From: Pseudomonas sp. TMP9 | Lineage (GTDB): Bacteria; Pseudomonadota; Gammaproteobacteria; Pseudomonadales; Pseudomonadaceae | NCBI RefSeq assembly: GCF_037943105.1 | Contig: NZ_CP149803.1 | Span: 3,390,001 to 3,454,000, forward strand | Direction of reading: 5' to 3' | Length of the DNA stretch: 64,000 nt | Shown: positions 50,013-59,622 of the stretch, piece after piece | How positions within the stretch are numbered: position 1 is the first letter of the stretch | How the letters are laid out: each line of letters starts with the position of its first letter | Notes under the pieces: generated by a model | What the model was told of the DNA's origin: nothing | The model's database searches: none | What the model saw: the letters and a program-made list of their open reading frames with translations, nothing else | Program-made: the position numbers and the translations under genes

Positions 50013-52330
50013 GCCTGCAACCAATCAAACCGCGCTACCAACCCTACCAAAGCGCCGCCGCTGGCTGGGGTGCGCTGCGCAGCGTTACGCACTTCTGGCT
50101 GGACAGTAAGCAGCCGTTCAAAAACCTGCGCGCCCTGCTCAAGACGAATCAGCATGGCGGCTTTGACTGCCCAGGCTGCGCCTGGGGCGACTCGCCGGAA
50201 GACGGCCACATCAAGTTCTGTGAGAACGGCGCCAAAGCGGTTAATTGGGAAGCCACCAAACGCCGGGTGGATGCCGCCTTCTTCGCCCGTTACAGCGTCA
50301 GCCAGCTGCGTGAGCAGAGCGATTACTGGCTGGAATACCAGGGCCGCCTGACCGAACCCATGCGCTATGACGCCGCCAGCGATCACTACCAGCCGATCAG
50401 TTGGGACGCCGCCTTTGCCCTGATAGCCGAGCACCTGAAACAGCTGGAAAGCCCCAATCAAGCGGAGTTCTACACCTCCGGCCGGGCCAGCAATGAAGCG
50501 GCTTATCTGTATCAGCTGTTTGTGCGCGCCTTTGGCAGCAACAACTTCCCTGACTGCTCAAACATGTGTCACGAGGCCAGCGGCGTGGCCCTCGGCCAGA
50601 GCATCGGCACCGGTAAAGGTAGCGTGACCTTCGCCGACTTTGCGCACAGCGATGCGATCTTCGTGCTCGGGCAAAACCCCGGCACCAACCATCCGCGCAT
50701 GCTCGAACCACTGAGCGAAGCGGTCAAACGCGGCGCACAGGTGGTGTGTTTCAACCCGCTAAAAGAGCGCGGCCTGGAACGTTTCCAGCATCCGCAGCAT
50801 GCGCTGGAAATGCTCACCAACGGCTCCGAGCCATTGAACACCGCGTTCTTCCGCCCCGCCTTGGGCGGCGACTTGGCAGCGCTGCGCGGCATGGCCAAGT
50901 TTCTTCTGCAATGGCACCGCGAAGCGCTGGCCAAAGGCGAGCCGGCGGTGTTCGACCTGGCGTTTATTGCTGAACACACCGGCGGCGTAGATGACTACCT
51001 GGCACTGCTGGATGCCAGCAGCTGGGCGTCGCTGGTCGAACAATCCGGCCTGAGCCTGGATGACTTGCAACATGCTGCCCTGCTCTACCGGCGCGCCGAA
51101 CGGGTGATCATCTGCTGGGCCATGGGCATTACCCAGCACCACAACTCGGTGGCGACCATTCAGGAAATCGTCAACCTGCAGCTGCTGCGCGGCAACCTCG
51201 GCAAGCCGGGCGCCGGCCTGTGCCCGGTGCGTGGGCATAGCAACGTGCAGGGCGACCGCACCATGGGCATCAATGAGCGCCCAGCAGCGGCGTTTCTCGA
51301 TGCATTAGAAAAGCGCTTTCAGTTCCAGGTACCGCGCGCGCAGGGCCACAACACCGTCGAGGCGATCAACGCCATGCTCGACGGTAACGCCAAAGTGTTT
51401 ATCGGCCTGGGCGGCAACTTCGCTCAGGCCACCCCGGACAGCCCGCGCAGCCATGCCGCGCTAAGCCGCTGCGCGCTGACCGTGCAGATCAGCACCAAGC
51501 TCAACCGCAGCCACCTGACCACCGGCACGGATGCGCTGATTCTGCCGTGCCTCGGCCGTACCGACATCGACCAGCAGGCCGGCGGCCCGCAGGCCGTGAC
51601 CGTGGAAGACTCATTCAGCATGGTCCACGCCTCCTACGGCCAGCTCGAACCGCTGTCGGCGCAGATGCGCTCGGAGCCGGCGATCATCGCGGGTATCGCC
51701 AACGCTACACTGGGCGACCACCCGGTTGAGTGGGGTGCGCTGATTGCCGATTACCGGCGCATCCGCGAGCTGATTGCCGAAACAATCCCGGGCTTCAACG
51801 ATTTCAACCAGCGCCTGCAACACCCCAGTGGCTTCTACCTGGGCAACGCCGCTGCCGAACGGCGCTGGCTGACCGCGAGCCAGAAGGCCAACTTCAAGGC
51901 CAACCCACTGCCCACCGACCTGCTGCCACCGCAGGTGCGCAACAGCGGGCAGACGCCAGACCTGATCCTGCAAACCCTGCGCTCCCACGACCAGTACAAC
52001 ACCACCATCTATGGCCTCGACGACCGCTACCGCGGGGTCAAGGGCCAGCGTCAGGTGCTGTTCGTCAACGAAGCCGACATCCTGCGCCTGGGTTTCCAGC
52101 CAGGGCAGAAGGTCGACATTCAGTCCATTTGGGATGACGGTATCGAGCGCAAGGTCTTAGGCTTCACCCTGCTGGCCTTCGATATTCCCGCCGGCCAGGC
52201 CGCCGCTTACTACCCGGAGGCCAATCCATTAGTGCCGCTGCAGAGCGTGGGTGCGGGCAGTTTCACCCCGACCTCGAAGTACGTAGCGATCCGCCTGCAG
52301 GCGCATCACGCCGAGGCACGCATTCTTTAA
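50009..52330 (+). CDS. FdhF/YdeP family molybdopterin oxidoreductase
   Basis: This 773-residue molybdenum enzyme resembles formate dehydrogenase alpha subunits of the FdhF/YdeP group. Cys54, Cys57 and Cys71 (CPGC...C) lie at the N-terminus. Cys187 in NMCHEASG aligns with the selenocysteine position of FdhF and is followed by the catalytic His. A C-terminal molybdopterin-binding domain ends the protein. The ATG overlaps the fdhD stop; an in-frame extension upstream is inside fdhD and rejected. No signal peptide or electron-transfer subunit is adjacent, so it is probably cytosolic. The substrate need not be formate. Confidence 0.88.
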   Translation: MSLQPIKPRYQPYQSAAAGWGALRSVTHFWLDSKQPFKNLRALLKTNQHGGFDCPGCAWGDSPEDGHIKFCENGAKAVNWEATKRRVDAAFFARYSVSQLREQSDYWLEYQGRLTEPMRYDAASDHYQPISWDAAFALIAEHLKQLESPNQAEFYTSGRASNEAAYLYQLFVRAFGSNNFPDCSNMCHEASGVALGQSIGTGKGSVTFADFAHSDAIFVLGQNPGTNHPRMLEPLSEAVKRGAQVVCFNPLKERGLERFQHPQHALEMLTNGSEPLNTAFFRPALGGDLAALRGMAKFLLQWHREALAKGEPAVFDLAFIAEHTGGVDDYLALLDASSWASLVEQSGLSLDDLQHAALLYRRAERVIICWAMGITQHHNSVATIQEIVNLQLLRGNLGKPGAGLCPVRGHSNVQGDRTMGINERPAAAFLDALEKRFQFQVPRAQGHNTVEAINAMLDGNAKVFIGLGGNFAQATPDSPRSHAALSRCALTVQISTKLNRSHLTTGTDALILPCLGRTDIDQQAGGPQAVTVEDSFSMVHASYGQLEPLSAQMRSEPAIIAGIANATLGDHPVEWGALIADYRRIRELIAETIPGFNDFNQRLQHPSGFYLGNAAAERRWLTASQKANFKANPLPTDLLPPQVRNSGQTPDLILQTLRSHDQYNTTIYGLDDRYRGVKGQRQVLFVNEADILRLGFQPGQKVDIQSIWDDGIERKVLGFTLLAFDIPAGQAAAYYPEANPLVPLQSVGAGSFTPTSKYVAIRLQAHHAEARIL

Positions 52331-52476
52331 TCGCGGGTTGTGTGGCGGCGATCACAACAGCGACCAACGGCAGGGAATTTTTTCCTGCAATTGGCTCTAA
52401 GAGTGGGTACGGACTCTTCATCCTTTAAAACCAAAGGCTTAGGTCCGCATCCCCTTTAGTCGAGAAGGTCTGCCGT

Positions 52477-52902
52477 ATGCGTACATTATGTTCTGCGCTG
52501 ATATTCAGCGCCCTGGTTTCCCCTCTCGCTTTCGCTGGTGATACCGGCAAGGTCGCCATTGGCAGCGGACTCGGCGGCGTATTGGGTAATGTAATCGGCC
52601 AACAGGTTGGCGGCAGCACGGGCGCGGCGGTTGGTGCAGGCCTGGGTGGCGCAGCCGGTGGGGTGATTACCGCACGTGACGGTAACAAAACTGAAGCCGC
52701 ACTGGGCGGTGGGCTGGGTGCTGCGGGTGGCTCGGTATTGGGCAATAAGGTTGGCGGCAGCACGGGCTCAACCATCGGTGCCGGTCTCGGTGGCGCAGCG
52801 GGTGGCGCGCTGGCCAATGAGTACGCCGGTGGTGGCGAACGCGACAGAGGTCATTACAACGGCAAAAAGCACAAAAAACATAAGAAGCATAAACACCACT
52901 AG
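52477..52902 (+). CDS. Exported glycine-zipper protein with duplicated module
   Basis: This 141-residue protein has a signal peptide (cleavage near LAFAGD). Its glycine-zipper region is two copies of one module: VGGSTG occurs at residues 44-49 and 92-97, each followed by an almost identical GAGLGGAAGG. The C-terminus is a Lys/His-rich tail (KKHKKHKKHKHH). It may insert in the outer membrane or bind metal. Function is unknown. It is transcribed alone and ends at a terminator. Confidence 0.8.
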   Translation: MRTLCSALIFSALVSPLAFAGDTGKVAIGSGLGGVLGNVIGQQVGGSTGAAVGAGLGGAAGGVITARDGNKTEAALGGGLGAAGGSVLGNKVGGSTGSTIGAGLGGAAGGALANEYAGGGERDRGHYNGKKHKKHKKHKHH

Positions 52903-52922
52903 GTAGCGAACCCAGACAACCG

Positions 52923-52946
52923 AAAGCCGCTCATCAGCGGCTTTTT
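52923..52946 (+). terminator. Rho-independent terminator
   Basis: A 9-bp stem AAAGCCGCT / AGCGGCTTT with a 4-nt loop runs into T residues just after the glycine-zipper gene. Confidence 0.85.
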
Positions 52947-53024
52947 CTTGGGTGCTCACTCACGCTGTTCAGGCTGGCCGATGGCTGCGAAAGCCCCGTT
53001 GGGCGCTTGTCGAGCGCGCGCCGC

Positions 53025-53468
53025 TTAGCCGGCATGCTCAACCAACAGAACCGTCAACGCAGCGCGCAGATTTTCCGGGATGCTCATCGGCCGATTGCTG
53101 CTGCGGTCAACGAACACATGCACAAAGCGCCCGGCGGCGCAGGCAACATGCTCGCCCTCTTTGAACACCGCCAGCTCATATTGAACCGAGCTGTTGCCTA
53201 ATTTGCCGACTCGCAAGCCAATCTCGATGCGCTCAGGGAAGGCGATGGAAGCGAAGTAGTCGCAGCTCGAACTCACAACAAAACCCACCACACTGCCGTG
53301 ATGAATATCCAGGCCGCCCACTTCGATCAAGTAGGTGTTCACCGCGCTGTCAAAGAAGCTGTAGTAGGTGACGTTGTTCACATGGCCGTAAACATCGTTG
53401 TCGTGCCAGCGCGTGGTGATGGGCTGGAAGTGACGATAGTCGCGACGCAGGTGCTCTGGGGGGTTCAT
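53025..53468 (-). CDS. Acyl-CoA thioesterase (YbgC/4HBT family)
   Basis: This 147-residue hotdog-fold thioesterase has the catalytic Asp region WHDNDVYGHVNNVTYYSFFD. It hydrolyses an acyl- or aryl-CoA thioester. It is the second gene of a minus-strand pair with the iron alcohol dehydrogenase, 22 bases upstream. The pairing has been seen in P. aeruginosa as I recall. The substrate is unknown. Confidence 0.88.
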   Translation of the reverse strand: MNPPEHLRRDYRHFQPITTRWHDNDVYGHVNNVTYYSFFDSAVNTYLIEVGGLDIHHGSVVGFVVSSSCDYFASIAFPERIEIGLRVGKLGNSSVQYELAVFKEGEHVACAAGRFVHVFVDRSSNRPMSIPENLRAALTVLLVEHAG

Positions 53469-53490
53469 GCAAAGTCCTTATCGAGGGTCA

Positions 53491-54654
53491 TCAGTAGGCG
53501 ACTTGGTAGATCGCTAAGGCATGGGCTTCGGTCACTTCCCGTGGGTTATTCACCAGCAGGCGCTGCTGCTGCATGGCATCGTGAGCCAAGGTCGGCAACA
53601 TGTCTTGGGCCACGCCCGCATCGCGCAGGCGCGTCGGCAAACCGCTGCGTTCGCTAAAATCTACCAAAGCGCCGATAAACTGCTCGGTTTGCTGCACCTC
53701 GTTGCCCGCGCGCAGGTGCTTGCCCACCACCAACGGTGCTAACTCGGCATACAGCGGCGCCGCGACGCTGGCGTTAAAACCCAGCACATGCGGCAGCACC
53801 AGCGCGTTACTCAGCCCATGGGGAATATGAAAGTGCCCGCCCAGCGGATACGCCAGCGCATGCACCGCCGCCACCGGCGCGTTGGCAAACGCCTGCCCGG
53901 CTAAACAAGAACCGAGCAACATGGCCTGACGCGCCTCGCGGTTAGCGCCGTTGTGCACCACTTCATCTAGGTTGGCGGCGAGCAGGCGCAGCGCTTCGCG
54001 GGCCAGCAGATCAGACAGCGGGTTCTTCTTCAGCACGCTGGTGTAGGCCTCAATGGCATGCACCATGGCGTCGATGCCGGTGGCCGCTGTCACCGCCGGC
54101 GGCAGACCAAGGGTCAGCTCAGCATCCAATACGGCCACGTCGGGCAACAGCAACGGCGAGACCACACCCATTTTGCTGGTTGCCCCGGTGGTGATAATGG
54201 AAATCTGGGTGACTTCCGAACCGGTGCCGGCGGTGGTTGGCAGCAGAATCAGCGGCAGGCGCGGGCCGCGGGCATTACCGACGCCATACAGTTGCGCCAG
54301 TTGCTGGCTGCAATCGGCATGCGCCAGCAGCGCGACCAGCTTGGCCACATCCATCGAACTGCCGCCACCAAAGCCGATAATCAACTGCGCCTTAAACGCC
54401 TTGGCCTGCGCCACTGCAGCCAGCACGATGGCTTCCGGCGGATCAGCCACAACCTGATCGAACACCTCAACACTGACACCGGCCGGCGCAAACCCCGGCA
54501 ACACGCTGTCGAGCAGGCCAAGCTGGCGGATACCTGGGTCAGTCACAATCAGCACCCGCTGCGCACCGCGCTCGCGGCACAATTGGCCCACGCGTTGGGA
54601 CGCACCCAGCTCACAGAGAATTTGTGCGGTTGTGGCAAAGCTAAAGGGCAGCAT
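53491..54654 (-). CDS. Iron-containing alcohol dehydrogenase
   Basis: This 387-residue group III alcohol dehydrogenase oxidises or reduces alcohols with NAD(P). The cofactor loop is GFGGGSSMDVAKL; the metal site is given by conserved Asp and His residues, including those around AVHALAYPLGGHFHIPHG. It is followed by a thioesterase gene in the same direction. The substrate is not identifiable from sequence. Confidence 0.9.
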   Translation of the reverse strand: MLPFSFATTAQILCELGASQRVGQLCRERGAQRVLIVTDPGIRQLGLLDSVLPGFAPAGVSVEVFDQVVADPPEAIVLAAVAQAKAFKAQLIIGFGGGSSMDVAKLVALLAHADCSQQLAQLYGVGNARGPRLPLILLPTTAGTGSEVTQISIITTGATSKMGVVSPLLLPDVAVLDAELTLGLPPAVTAATGIDAMVHAIEAYTSVLKKNPLSDLLAREALRLLAANLDEVVHNGANREARQAMLLGSCLAGQAFANAPVAAVHALAYPLGGHFHIPHGLSNALVLPHVLGFNASVAAPLYAELAPLVVGKHLRAGNEVQQTEQFIGALVDFSERSGLPTRLRDAGVAQDMLPTLAHDAMQQQRLLVNNPREVTEAHALAIYQVAY

Positions 54655-54857
54655 TGGGCGTCCTCTTATTAGTAAGGGTTATGCGTGTTTGGTACTTATC
54701 CTACGCGCCTCACCGAGTGGCACTCACTTGATTGATAAGCGCAGCAGCCGACACGGTCAACGCACCTCCATCAGAATTGAATGGCCCACCCCGGCAGCCA
54801 CGCATAAAAAAGGCCACTGCCGATCAGCAGTAGCCTTGGGAAACGCGATGCGGTGCG

Positions 54858-55028
54858 CTAAAACGCGGCGCTGCCAATCAACATACCGTGCATCACCCGG
54901 TAGGTTTTGCGCCCGGACTGCAGGGTCAACGGGTTACGCCCGGCGATCACCCAGCCTTTGGCCAATAGCTTGTCGATGTAAACGCGCAGCTCCGGTAAAT
55001 AGCGCTGCTCTTTTTGAAGTGATTCCAT
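54858..55028 (-). CDS. Small hypothetical protein
   Basis: A 56-residue basic protein is predicted from the ATG at 55028, preceded by GAGGGTGAG. It has a helical start and a short strand pattern (GWVIAGRNPLTLQSGRKTYRVMHG) but no known motif. The open frame reaches 55163, but the extension shows no support. It lies alone between the alcohol dehydrogenase and the monooxygenase. It may be a real small protein or chance. Confidence 0.45.
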   Translation of the reverse strand: MESLQKEQRYLPELRVYIDKLLAKGWVIAGRNPLTLQSGRKTYRVMHGMLIGSAAF

Positions 55029-55208
55029 TGCGCTCACCCTCTTAATAACTGCTCTGTGGCCGCCGCCATTCTTATCTGGCTTATCATCCGTGAGCGCGGT
55101 CACAAAATATAGTGGCGTGCTGTCTGCTGCTAAAGCGGCAAATGGCCATGTGCCTGTAGGCATAACGCTTCAACTAGTTATAGCGTTTGGCTTACATTGT
55201 TGCTAAGT

Positions 55209-56699
55209 CTAGACCGCGGCAGCGTTTTCCGTAGGTTTCACGACCTGCGGTGAGCTGAACTGCAGATAACCGTCTGCAACCTTGCCATAGCGCAGCAGCG
55301 CCAGGTCAAACAGGTAGTTCTGGTAGAGCTTCCAGGGGGCACGATCGCCTTGGCTGGGGATCTTACCCGCCGCCCGCTGGATATAGCCGGAAGCAAGATC
55401 AAGAAAGGGTGCAGTTTTAACGGCTCGCGCCGCATCACGCGGGGTGCATTGGCGCATGCCCGTGGCGTCCATGTGATTGATCAGCCGGCAGAAGTACTCG
55501 CTGGATAGATCGGCTTTAAGCGTCCAGCTGGCATTGGTGTACCCCAACACCACCGCCGCATTCGGCAAGTCGCGCAGCATAATGCCGCGATAACCCATGC
55601 TCTGCGCGGCGTCGAAAGGCACGCCATCCACTGCCACACTCATGCCGCCAAATAGCTGTAACTCCAGGCCCGTGGCACTGATGATGACGTCCGCTGGCAG
55701 CTCTTGGCCGGACTTGAGACGGATGCCGGTGGCGGTAAACCCGTCGATATGCTCGGTCACCACCGATGCCTTGCCCTCACGCAGCACATTAAACAGATCG
55801 CCGTTAGGCACCGCACACACGCGCTCATCCCAAGGGTTGTAGCTGGGGCTAAAGTGGCGCATGTCGAAGTCCGCACCCAGCTCGCGCTTAGCCAGGCGTA
55901 ATAATACCTTGCGCACCAAGCTGGGCCAGACCCTAGAGAGTTTGAAGAAGCCCATTTGCATGGCCACATTGCGCGTACGCGCCAACCGATACACCCACGC
56001 TTCCGGTAGAAATCGCCGCAAAAACGCCGATATCGAGTCGCCCTCGGGCAGGCTGACCACATAGGTCGGTGAGCGCTGCAGCATGGTCACATGCTTGGCT
56101 TTATCGGCCATGGCCGGCACTAACGTCACCGCCGTGGCACCGCTGCCAATAACCACCACTTGCTTACCGCTGTAATCGAAGTTTTCCGGCCATAGCTGCG
56201 GGTGAATAAACGTCCCTTGGAATTGCTCGCGGCCCTTAAATTCAGGGGTGTAGCCCGCCTCGTAACGGTAATAGCCGGTGCACATCAGCAGGTGCTGGCA
56301 ACGTATGCTGACCGGTTCGGCTTCATCGCCACGCTGTACCTGCAAGGTCCATGTGGCCTGTTCGGTGCTCCAGTCAGCGCTGAGCACTTTGTGCTCAAAG
56401 CGGATCTTTTCCTGAATGCCGTTTTCCTGCGCGGTTTCTTCGATATAACGACGGATCGACGGGCCGTCAGCAATCGCCAGTGGGTTGGTCCAGGGTTTGA
56501 AGTTGTAGCCGAGGGTGAACATGTCTGAGTCGGAACGTATACCCGGATAACGAAACAAGTCCCAGGTGCCACCGAGTGCGGCACGGCCCTCAAGGATGGC
56601 GAAGCGCTTGCTCGGGCAGTGCTTCATCAGGTGATACGCGGCACCGACGCCGGATAAACCCGCGCCAATGATCAAAACATCCAAATGCTCGACAGACAT
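55209..56699 (-). CDS. Baeyer-Villiger-type flavin monooxygenase
   Basis: This 496-residue FAD/NADPH monooxygenase inserts oxygen into ketones or hydroxylates. The FAD GAGLSG site is at residues 12-17. The Baeyer-Villiger fingerprint F-x-G-x3-H-x3-W-P is at 160-171 (FQGTFIHPQLWP), and the NADPH-binding GSGATA is at 185-190. It resembles the EthA-like group. It is transcribed alone. The natural substrate is unknown. Confidence 0.9.
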   Translation of the reverse strand: MSVEHLDVLIIGAGLSGVGAAYHLMKHCPSKRFAILEGRAALGGTWDLFRYPGIRSDSDMFTLGYNFKPWTNPLAIADGPSIRRYIEETAQENGIQEKIRFEHKVLSADWSTEQATWTLQVQRGDEAEPVSIRCQHLLMCTGYYRYEAGYTPEFKGREQFQGTFIHPQLWPENFDYSGKQVVVIGSGATAVTLVPAMADKAKHVTMLQRSPTYVVSLPEGDSISAFLRRFLPEAWVYRLARTRNVAMQMGFFKLSRVWPSLVRKVLLRLAKRELGADFDMRHFSPSYNPWDERVCAVPNGDLFNVLREGKASVVTEHIDGFTATGIRLKSGQELPADVIISATGLELQLFGGMSVAVDGVPFDAAQSMGYRGIMLRDLPNAAVVLGYTNASWTLKADLSSEYFCRLINHMDATGMRQCTPRDAARAVKTAPFLDLASGYIQRAAGKIPSQGDRAPWKLYQNYLFDLALLRYGKVADGYLQFSSPQVVKPTENAAAV

Positions 56700-56861
56700 G
56701 GTGGCTCCTCAGGCTTCTTCTTATGCATGCCGGCCTCGCTTATGGGCCAACAGTGTTCGCCAGAATCACCCGCAGCGGCCGTTTTGTCATCCAACCATTG
56801 CTGTTATGAACAGCAGCAGGTTAGCGCGAGTGATGACGAGCAGCTGATTTGCCCGCCTAGA

Positions 56862-56888
56862 TTGCCGCGTGCATAAGCCTGTTAAAAT
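56862..56888 (+). promoter_or_regulatory. Promoter of the methyltransferase gene
   Basis: TTGCCG (56862-56867) and TAAAAT (56883-56888) are 15 bp apart, 28 bases before the ATG at 56916. This is a plausible housekeeping promoter, slightly short in spacing. Confidence 0.4.
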
Positions 56889-56915
56889 AGCCGTCTCCCC
56901 CACTGACTGCCGCCC

Positions 56916-57854
56916 ATGACGCCCACCGACCTCACCACCCTGCAGCAGCACTTGATCAGCGCCTTGAATAGCCCTCCGCCGGAAACTCGCCGCCTGTTTC
57001 ACGGGCGCGGCCGCTGCTGGTCGGGGCTGGAGCAGATCACGGTGGACTGGCTGCAAGGCGTGCTGCTGGTGGCGCTGTTTAAGCCGCTGAGTGATAGCGA
57101 GTTGCAGGCGCTACAGGCGATGTTACAGGCCCTCGGTCAGAGCACGACGTGGCAGCACAGCGGTGCCCACAGCCTGTTGCTGCAACAACGCTATCTGCCC
57201 GAAAGCCCTACGCAATGGCTACTCGGTGAACCGCTGGAACATTGGGATATTGGCGAGCACGGCCTGAACTATCGCCTCGATTTGGGCAAAAAACAGAACA
57301 CCGGGCTGTTCCTCGACATGCGCCATGGCCGCCAATGGGTGCAAGCGCATGCAGCAGGCAAACGCGTGCTCAACTTATTTGCCTACACCTGCGGTTTTTC
57401 AGTGGCCGCGTTAGCTGGTGGTGCGCAGCACGTGGTCAATTTAGACATGTCCAGGCCGGCGCTCAGCCGGGGCCGCGACAACCATCGACTCAACCAACAT
57501 GACCTGAGCCAGGTGGTATTTCTCGGCTATGACCTGTTCAAGTCTTGGGGCAAAGTCGCCAAGTACGGACCTTATGACCTGATCATCATCGACCCGCCGT
57601 CCTTCCAGCGCGGCAGCTTTGTTTTGAGCAAAGATTACCCGCGAACGCTGCGCCGTCTGCCCGAGTTGCTCGCCGCCAACGGCATGGTCCTGGCTTGCAG
57701 CAACGAGCCAGAAATCGGCCCGCAATACCTGATTGATGCGATGGCCAGTGAAGCGCCCAACCTGCGTTTCAGCGAACGCCTGAGCAACCCCGCGGAGTTC
57801 CCGGATAGCCAGCCGGATAGCGCTTTAAAAGCGTTGGTGTTTCGCCACAACTAA
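56916..57854 (+). CDS. Class I SAM-dependent methyltransferase
   Basis: This 312-residue methyltransferase has a Rossmann domain: VLNLFAYTCGFSVAA as motif I and IIDPPSFQRGSF as the catalytic motif. The layout resembles the RlmI/RlmK class of 23S rRNA methyltransferases, but without an N-terminal PUA domain, and the active site lacks the second conserved Cys of cytosine-C5 enzymes. Target is probably RNA; exact site unknown. Confidence 0.8.
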   Translation: MTPTDLTTLQQHLISALNSPPPETRRLFHGRGRCWSGLEQITVDWLQGVLLVALFKPLSDSELQALQAMLQALGQSTTWQHSGAHSLLLQQRYLPESPTQWLLGEPLEHWDIGEHGLNYRLDLGKKQNTGLFLDMRHGRQWVQAHAAGKRVLNLFAYTCGFSVAALAGGAQHVVNLDMSRPALSRGRDNHRLNQHDLSQVVFLGYDLFKSWGKVAKYGPYDLIIIDPPSFQRGSFVLSKDYPRTLRRLPELLAANGMVLACSNEPEIGPQYLIDAMASEAPNLRFSERLSNPAEFPDSQPDSALKALVFRHN

Positions 57855-57894
57855 AGCCCTCGCCGGCGGCTTAGCAGAGACTTACCGCGAGAAC

Positions 57895-58236
57895 TTAGGC
57901 AAAGACAAAGTACTTGCGCACGGTTTCGACCACTTCCCACGTGCCCTTCATGCCCACTTCAATGACAAAAATATCACCGGCGCGCAAGTGGATCGGCTCT
58001 TCGCCTTCTGGCGTGATGATGCAATAGCCTTCCTGAAAGTGGCAGTACTCCCACTTTTCATAAGCCACTTCCCACTTACCTGGGGTGCAAATCCAGGTGC
58101 CCATGATCTTGCTGCCGTCTTCTGAGGTGTAAGCGTTCAGGTTGACGGTGTGCGGCTCACCGGCGACGCGGGTCCACTTGCACGCGTCCAGCAGCGGTAT
58201 TGGCAGGGTTTCGCGCAGTACGGTAATCGGCTTCAT
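57895..58236 (-). CDS. Cupin domain protein
   Basis: This is a 113-residue single-domain cupin of the DUF861 (cupin_3) type, with GTWICTPGKWEVAY, the YCHFQEGYCIITPEGEE core and HLRAGDIFVIEVGMKGTW. Such proteins act as small sugar- or ureidoglycolate-type enzymes or binding proteins. TAGGAG precedes the ATG. It converges on the methyltransferase gene and nothing nearby suggests a pathway. Confidence 0.85.
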   Translation of the reverse strand: MKPITVLRETLPIPLLDACKWTRVAGEPHTVNLNAYTSEDGSKIMGTWICTPGKWEVAYEKWEYCHFQEGYCIITPEGEEPIHLRAGDIFVIEVGMKGTWEVVETVRKYFVFA

Positions 58237-58476
58237 GACAAGCTCCTAAGGTCAGCAAACAAGACAGCCGAGTCTAGGACTGAGACGTCACGGCAACTAT
58301 CCTGAAGTCGACCTAGAGCTGCCTGAAAGCGCAGCCCAACGCGCCGCTGAAACAACCCGCGCTAAATCAGCACAACGCCAAAACCCTCGTGTTGTGCCTC
58401 GCGACTGGCCCGCGCCGAACATCCAAGCGGCCGAGCGAACTGGGCGTAACTCGGCCAGAAGGTTAAGCTGTGCGCC

Positions 58477-59622
58477 ATGAGCACAGCCCCGTTTATCACC
58501 CCGCTTGCCCCCACCCGCACGGATGCGCCTTCAGGTTTGCGCATTGGCGGTGACTGGACGCTGGCCCATTACGCCAGCCTCGAAACCGAGGTGTTGCGGC
58601 GTCGTGGCGCCTTGCACGGTGACGCCAGCATCGACCTGCAAGCGCTCGGCGCGCTGGATACTGCCGGCGCTGCGCTGCTGGTGGAGTTACTCGGCGCTCA
58701 GCGCTTAGCACAACTGGCCAATGATGCGCCGGGGCTGGCCAGTGAGCGCCGGGCCTTATTGCAAGCGGTTGGCAAAGCCATCGCCGAGGCCGGTGATGCT
58801 GTAACGGTAAAGCGCATTCCGGCGTGGCGTGAATTCTTCGGCCAAATTGGCCAATCCCTCGAAGAGCTTTGGCAGCAAGGCGTGGCGCTGCTCGGCTTTA
58901 TCGGCATGACCTTGGCAGCGATGGCAGCGATCGCCTTGCGCCCCAGCCGCTGGCGCATGACGTCGCTGGTCGCCCACCTGCAACAGAGCGGCCTCAATGC
59001 GGTACCCATCGTCGCGCTGCTGACCTTCTTGGTGGGCGCCGTGGTGGCCTTTCTCGGTGCCACGGTACTCGCCGACTTTGGTGCGAGCATCTACACCGTT
59101 GACCTGGTGGCCTTCTCCTTTTTGCGTGAATTTGGCGTGTTGCTCACCGCCATTTTGATCGCCGGCCGCACCGCCAGCGCCTATACCGCACAGATTGGCT
59201 CGATGAAGGCCAACGAAGAAATCGACGCCATCCGCACCCTCGGTCTCGACCCACTGGAACTGCTGGTGTTGCCACGGGTGTTTGCCTTGCTGATCGCCCT
59301 GCCAATCCTGACGTTTATCGCCATGCTCAGCGGCATCCTTGGCGGCGCGGTGGTCTGTGCCCTGAGCCTAGACATCCCGCCGACCATGTACCTGGCCATG
59401 CTGCAGGAAAATATCGCCCTCAAACACTTCTGGGTCGGCATGGCCAAAGCGCCGATATTTGCCTTTCTGATCGCGGTAATTGGTTGTTTGGAGGGCTTTA
59501 AAGTCACCGGCAGCGCGCAATCAGTCGGTGAGCGCACCACCTCCAGCGTGGTTCAGTCGATTTTTGTGGTGATTGTGCTCGACGCCCTCGCCGCGTTGTT
59601 TCTCATGGAGATGGGCTGGTGA
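58477..59622 (+). CDS. MlaE-type ABC permease with N-terminal STAS domain
   Basis: This 381-residue permease has a STAS-like domain (about 20-115) fused to an MlaE core (about 135-381) with the conserved GSMKANEEIDAIRTLGLDP and ERTTSSVVQSIF segments. In the canonical Mla system the STAS domain is a separate protein, MlaB. It starts a four-gene operon; the GTG of the next gene overlaps its stop. Phospholipid transport between membranes is the probable role. Confidence 0.9.
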   Translation: MSTAPFITPLAPTRTDAPSGLRIGGDWTLAHYASLETEVLRRRGALHGDASIDLQALGALDTAGAALLVELLGAQRLAQLANDAPGLASERRALLQAVGKAIAEAGDAVTVKRIPAWREFFGQIGQSLEELWQQGVALLGFIGMTLAAMAAIALRPSRWRMTSLVAHLQQSGLNAVPIVALLTFLVGAVVAFLGATVLADFGASIYTVDLVAFSFLREFGVLLTAILIAGRTASAYTAQIGSMKANEEIDAIRTLGLDPLELLVLPRVFALLIALPILTFIAMLSGILGGAVVCALSLDIPPTMYLAMLQENIALKHFWVGMAKAPIFAFLIAVIGCLEGFKVTGSAQSVGERTTSSVVQSIFVVIVLDALAALFLMEMGW

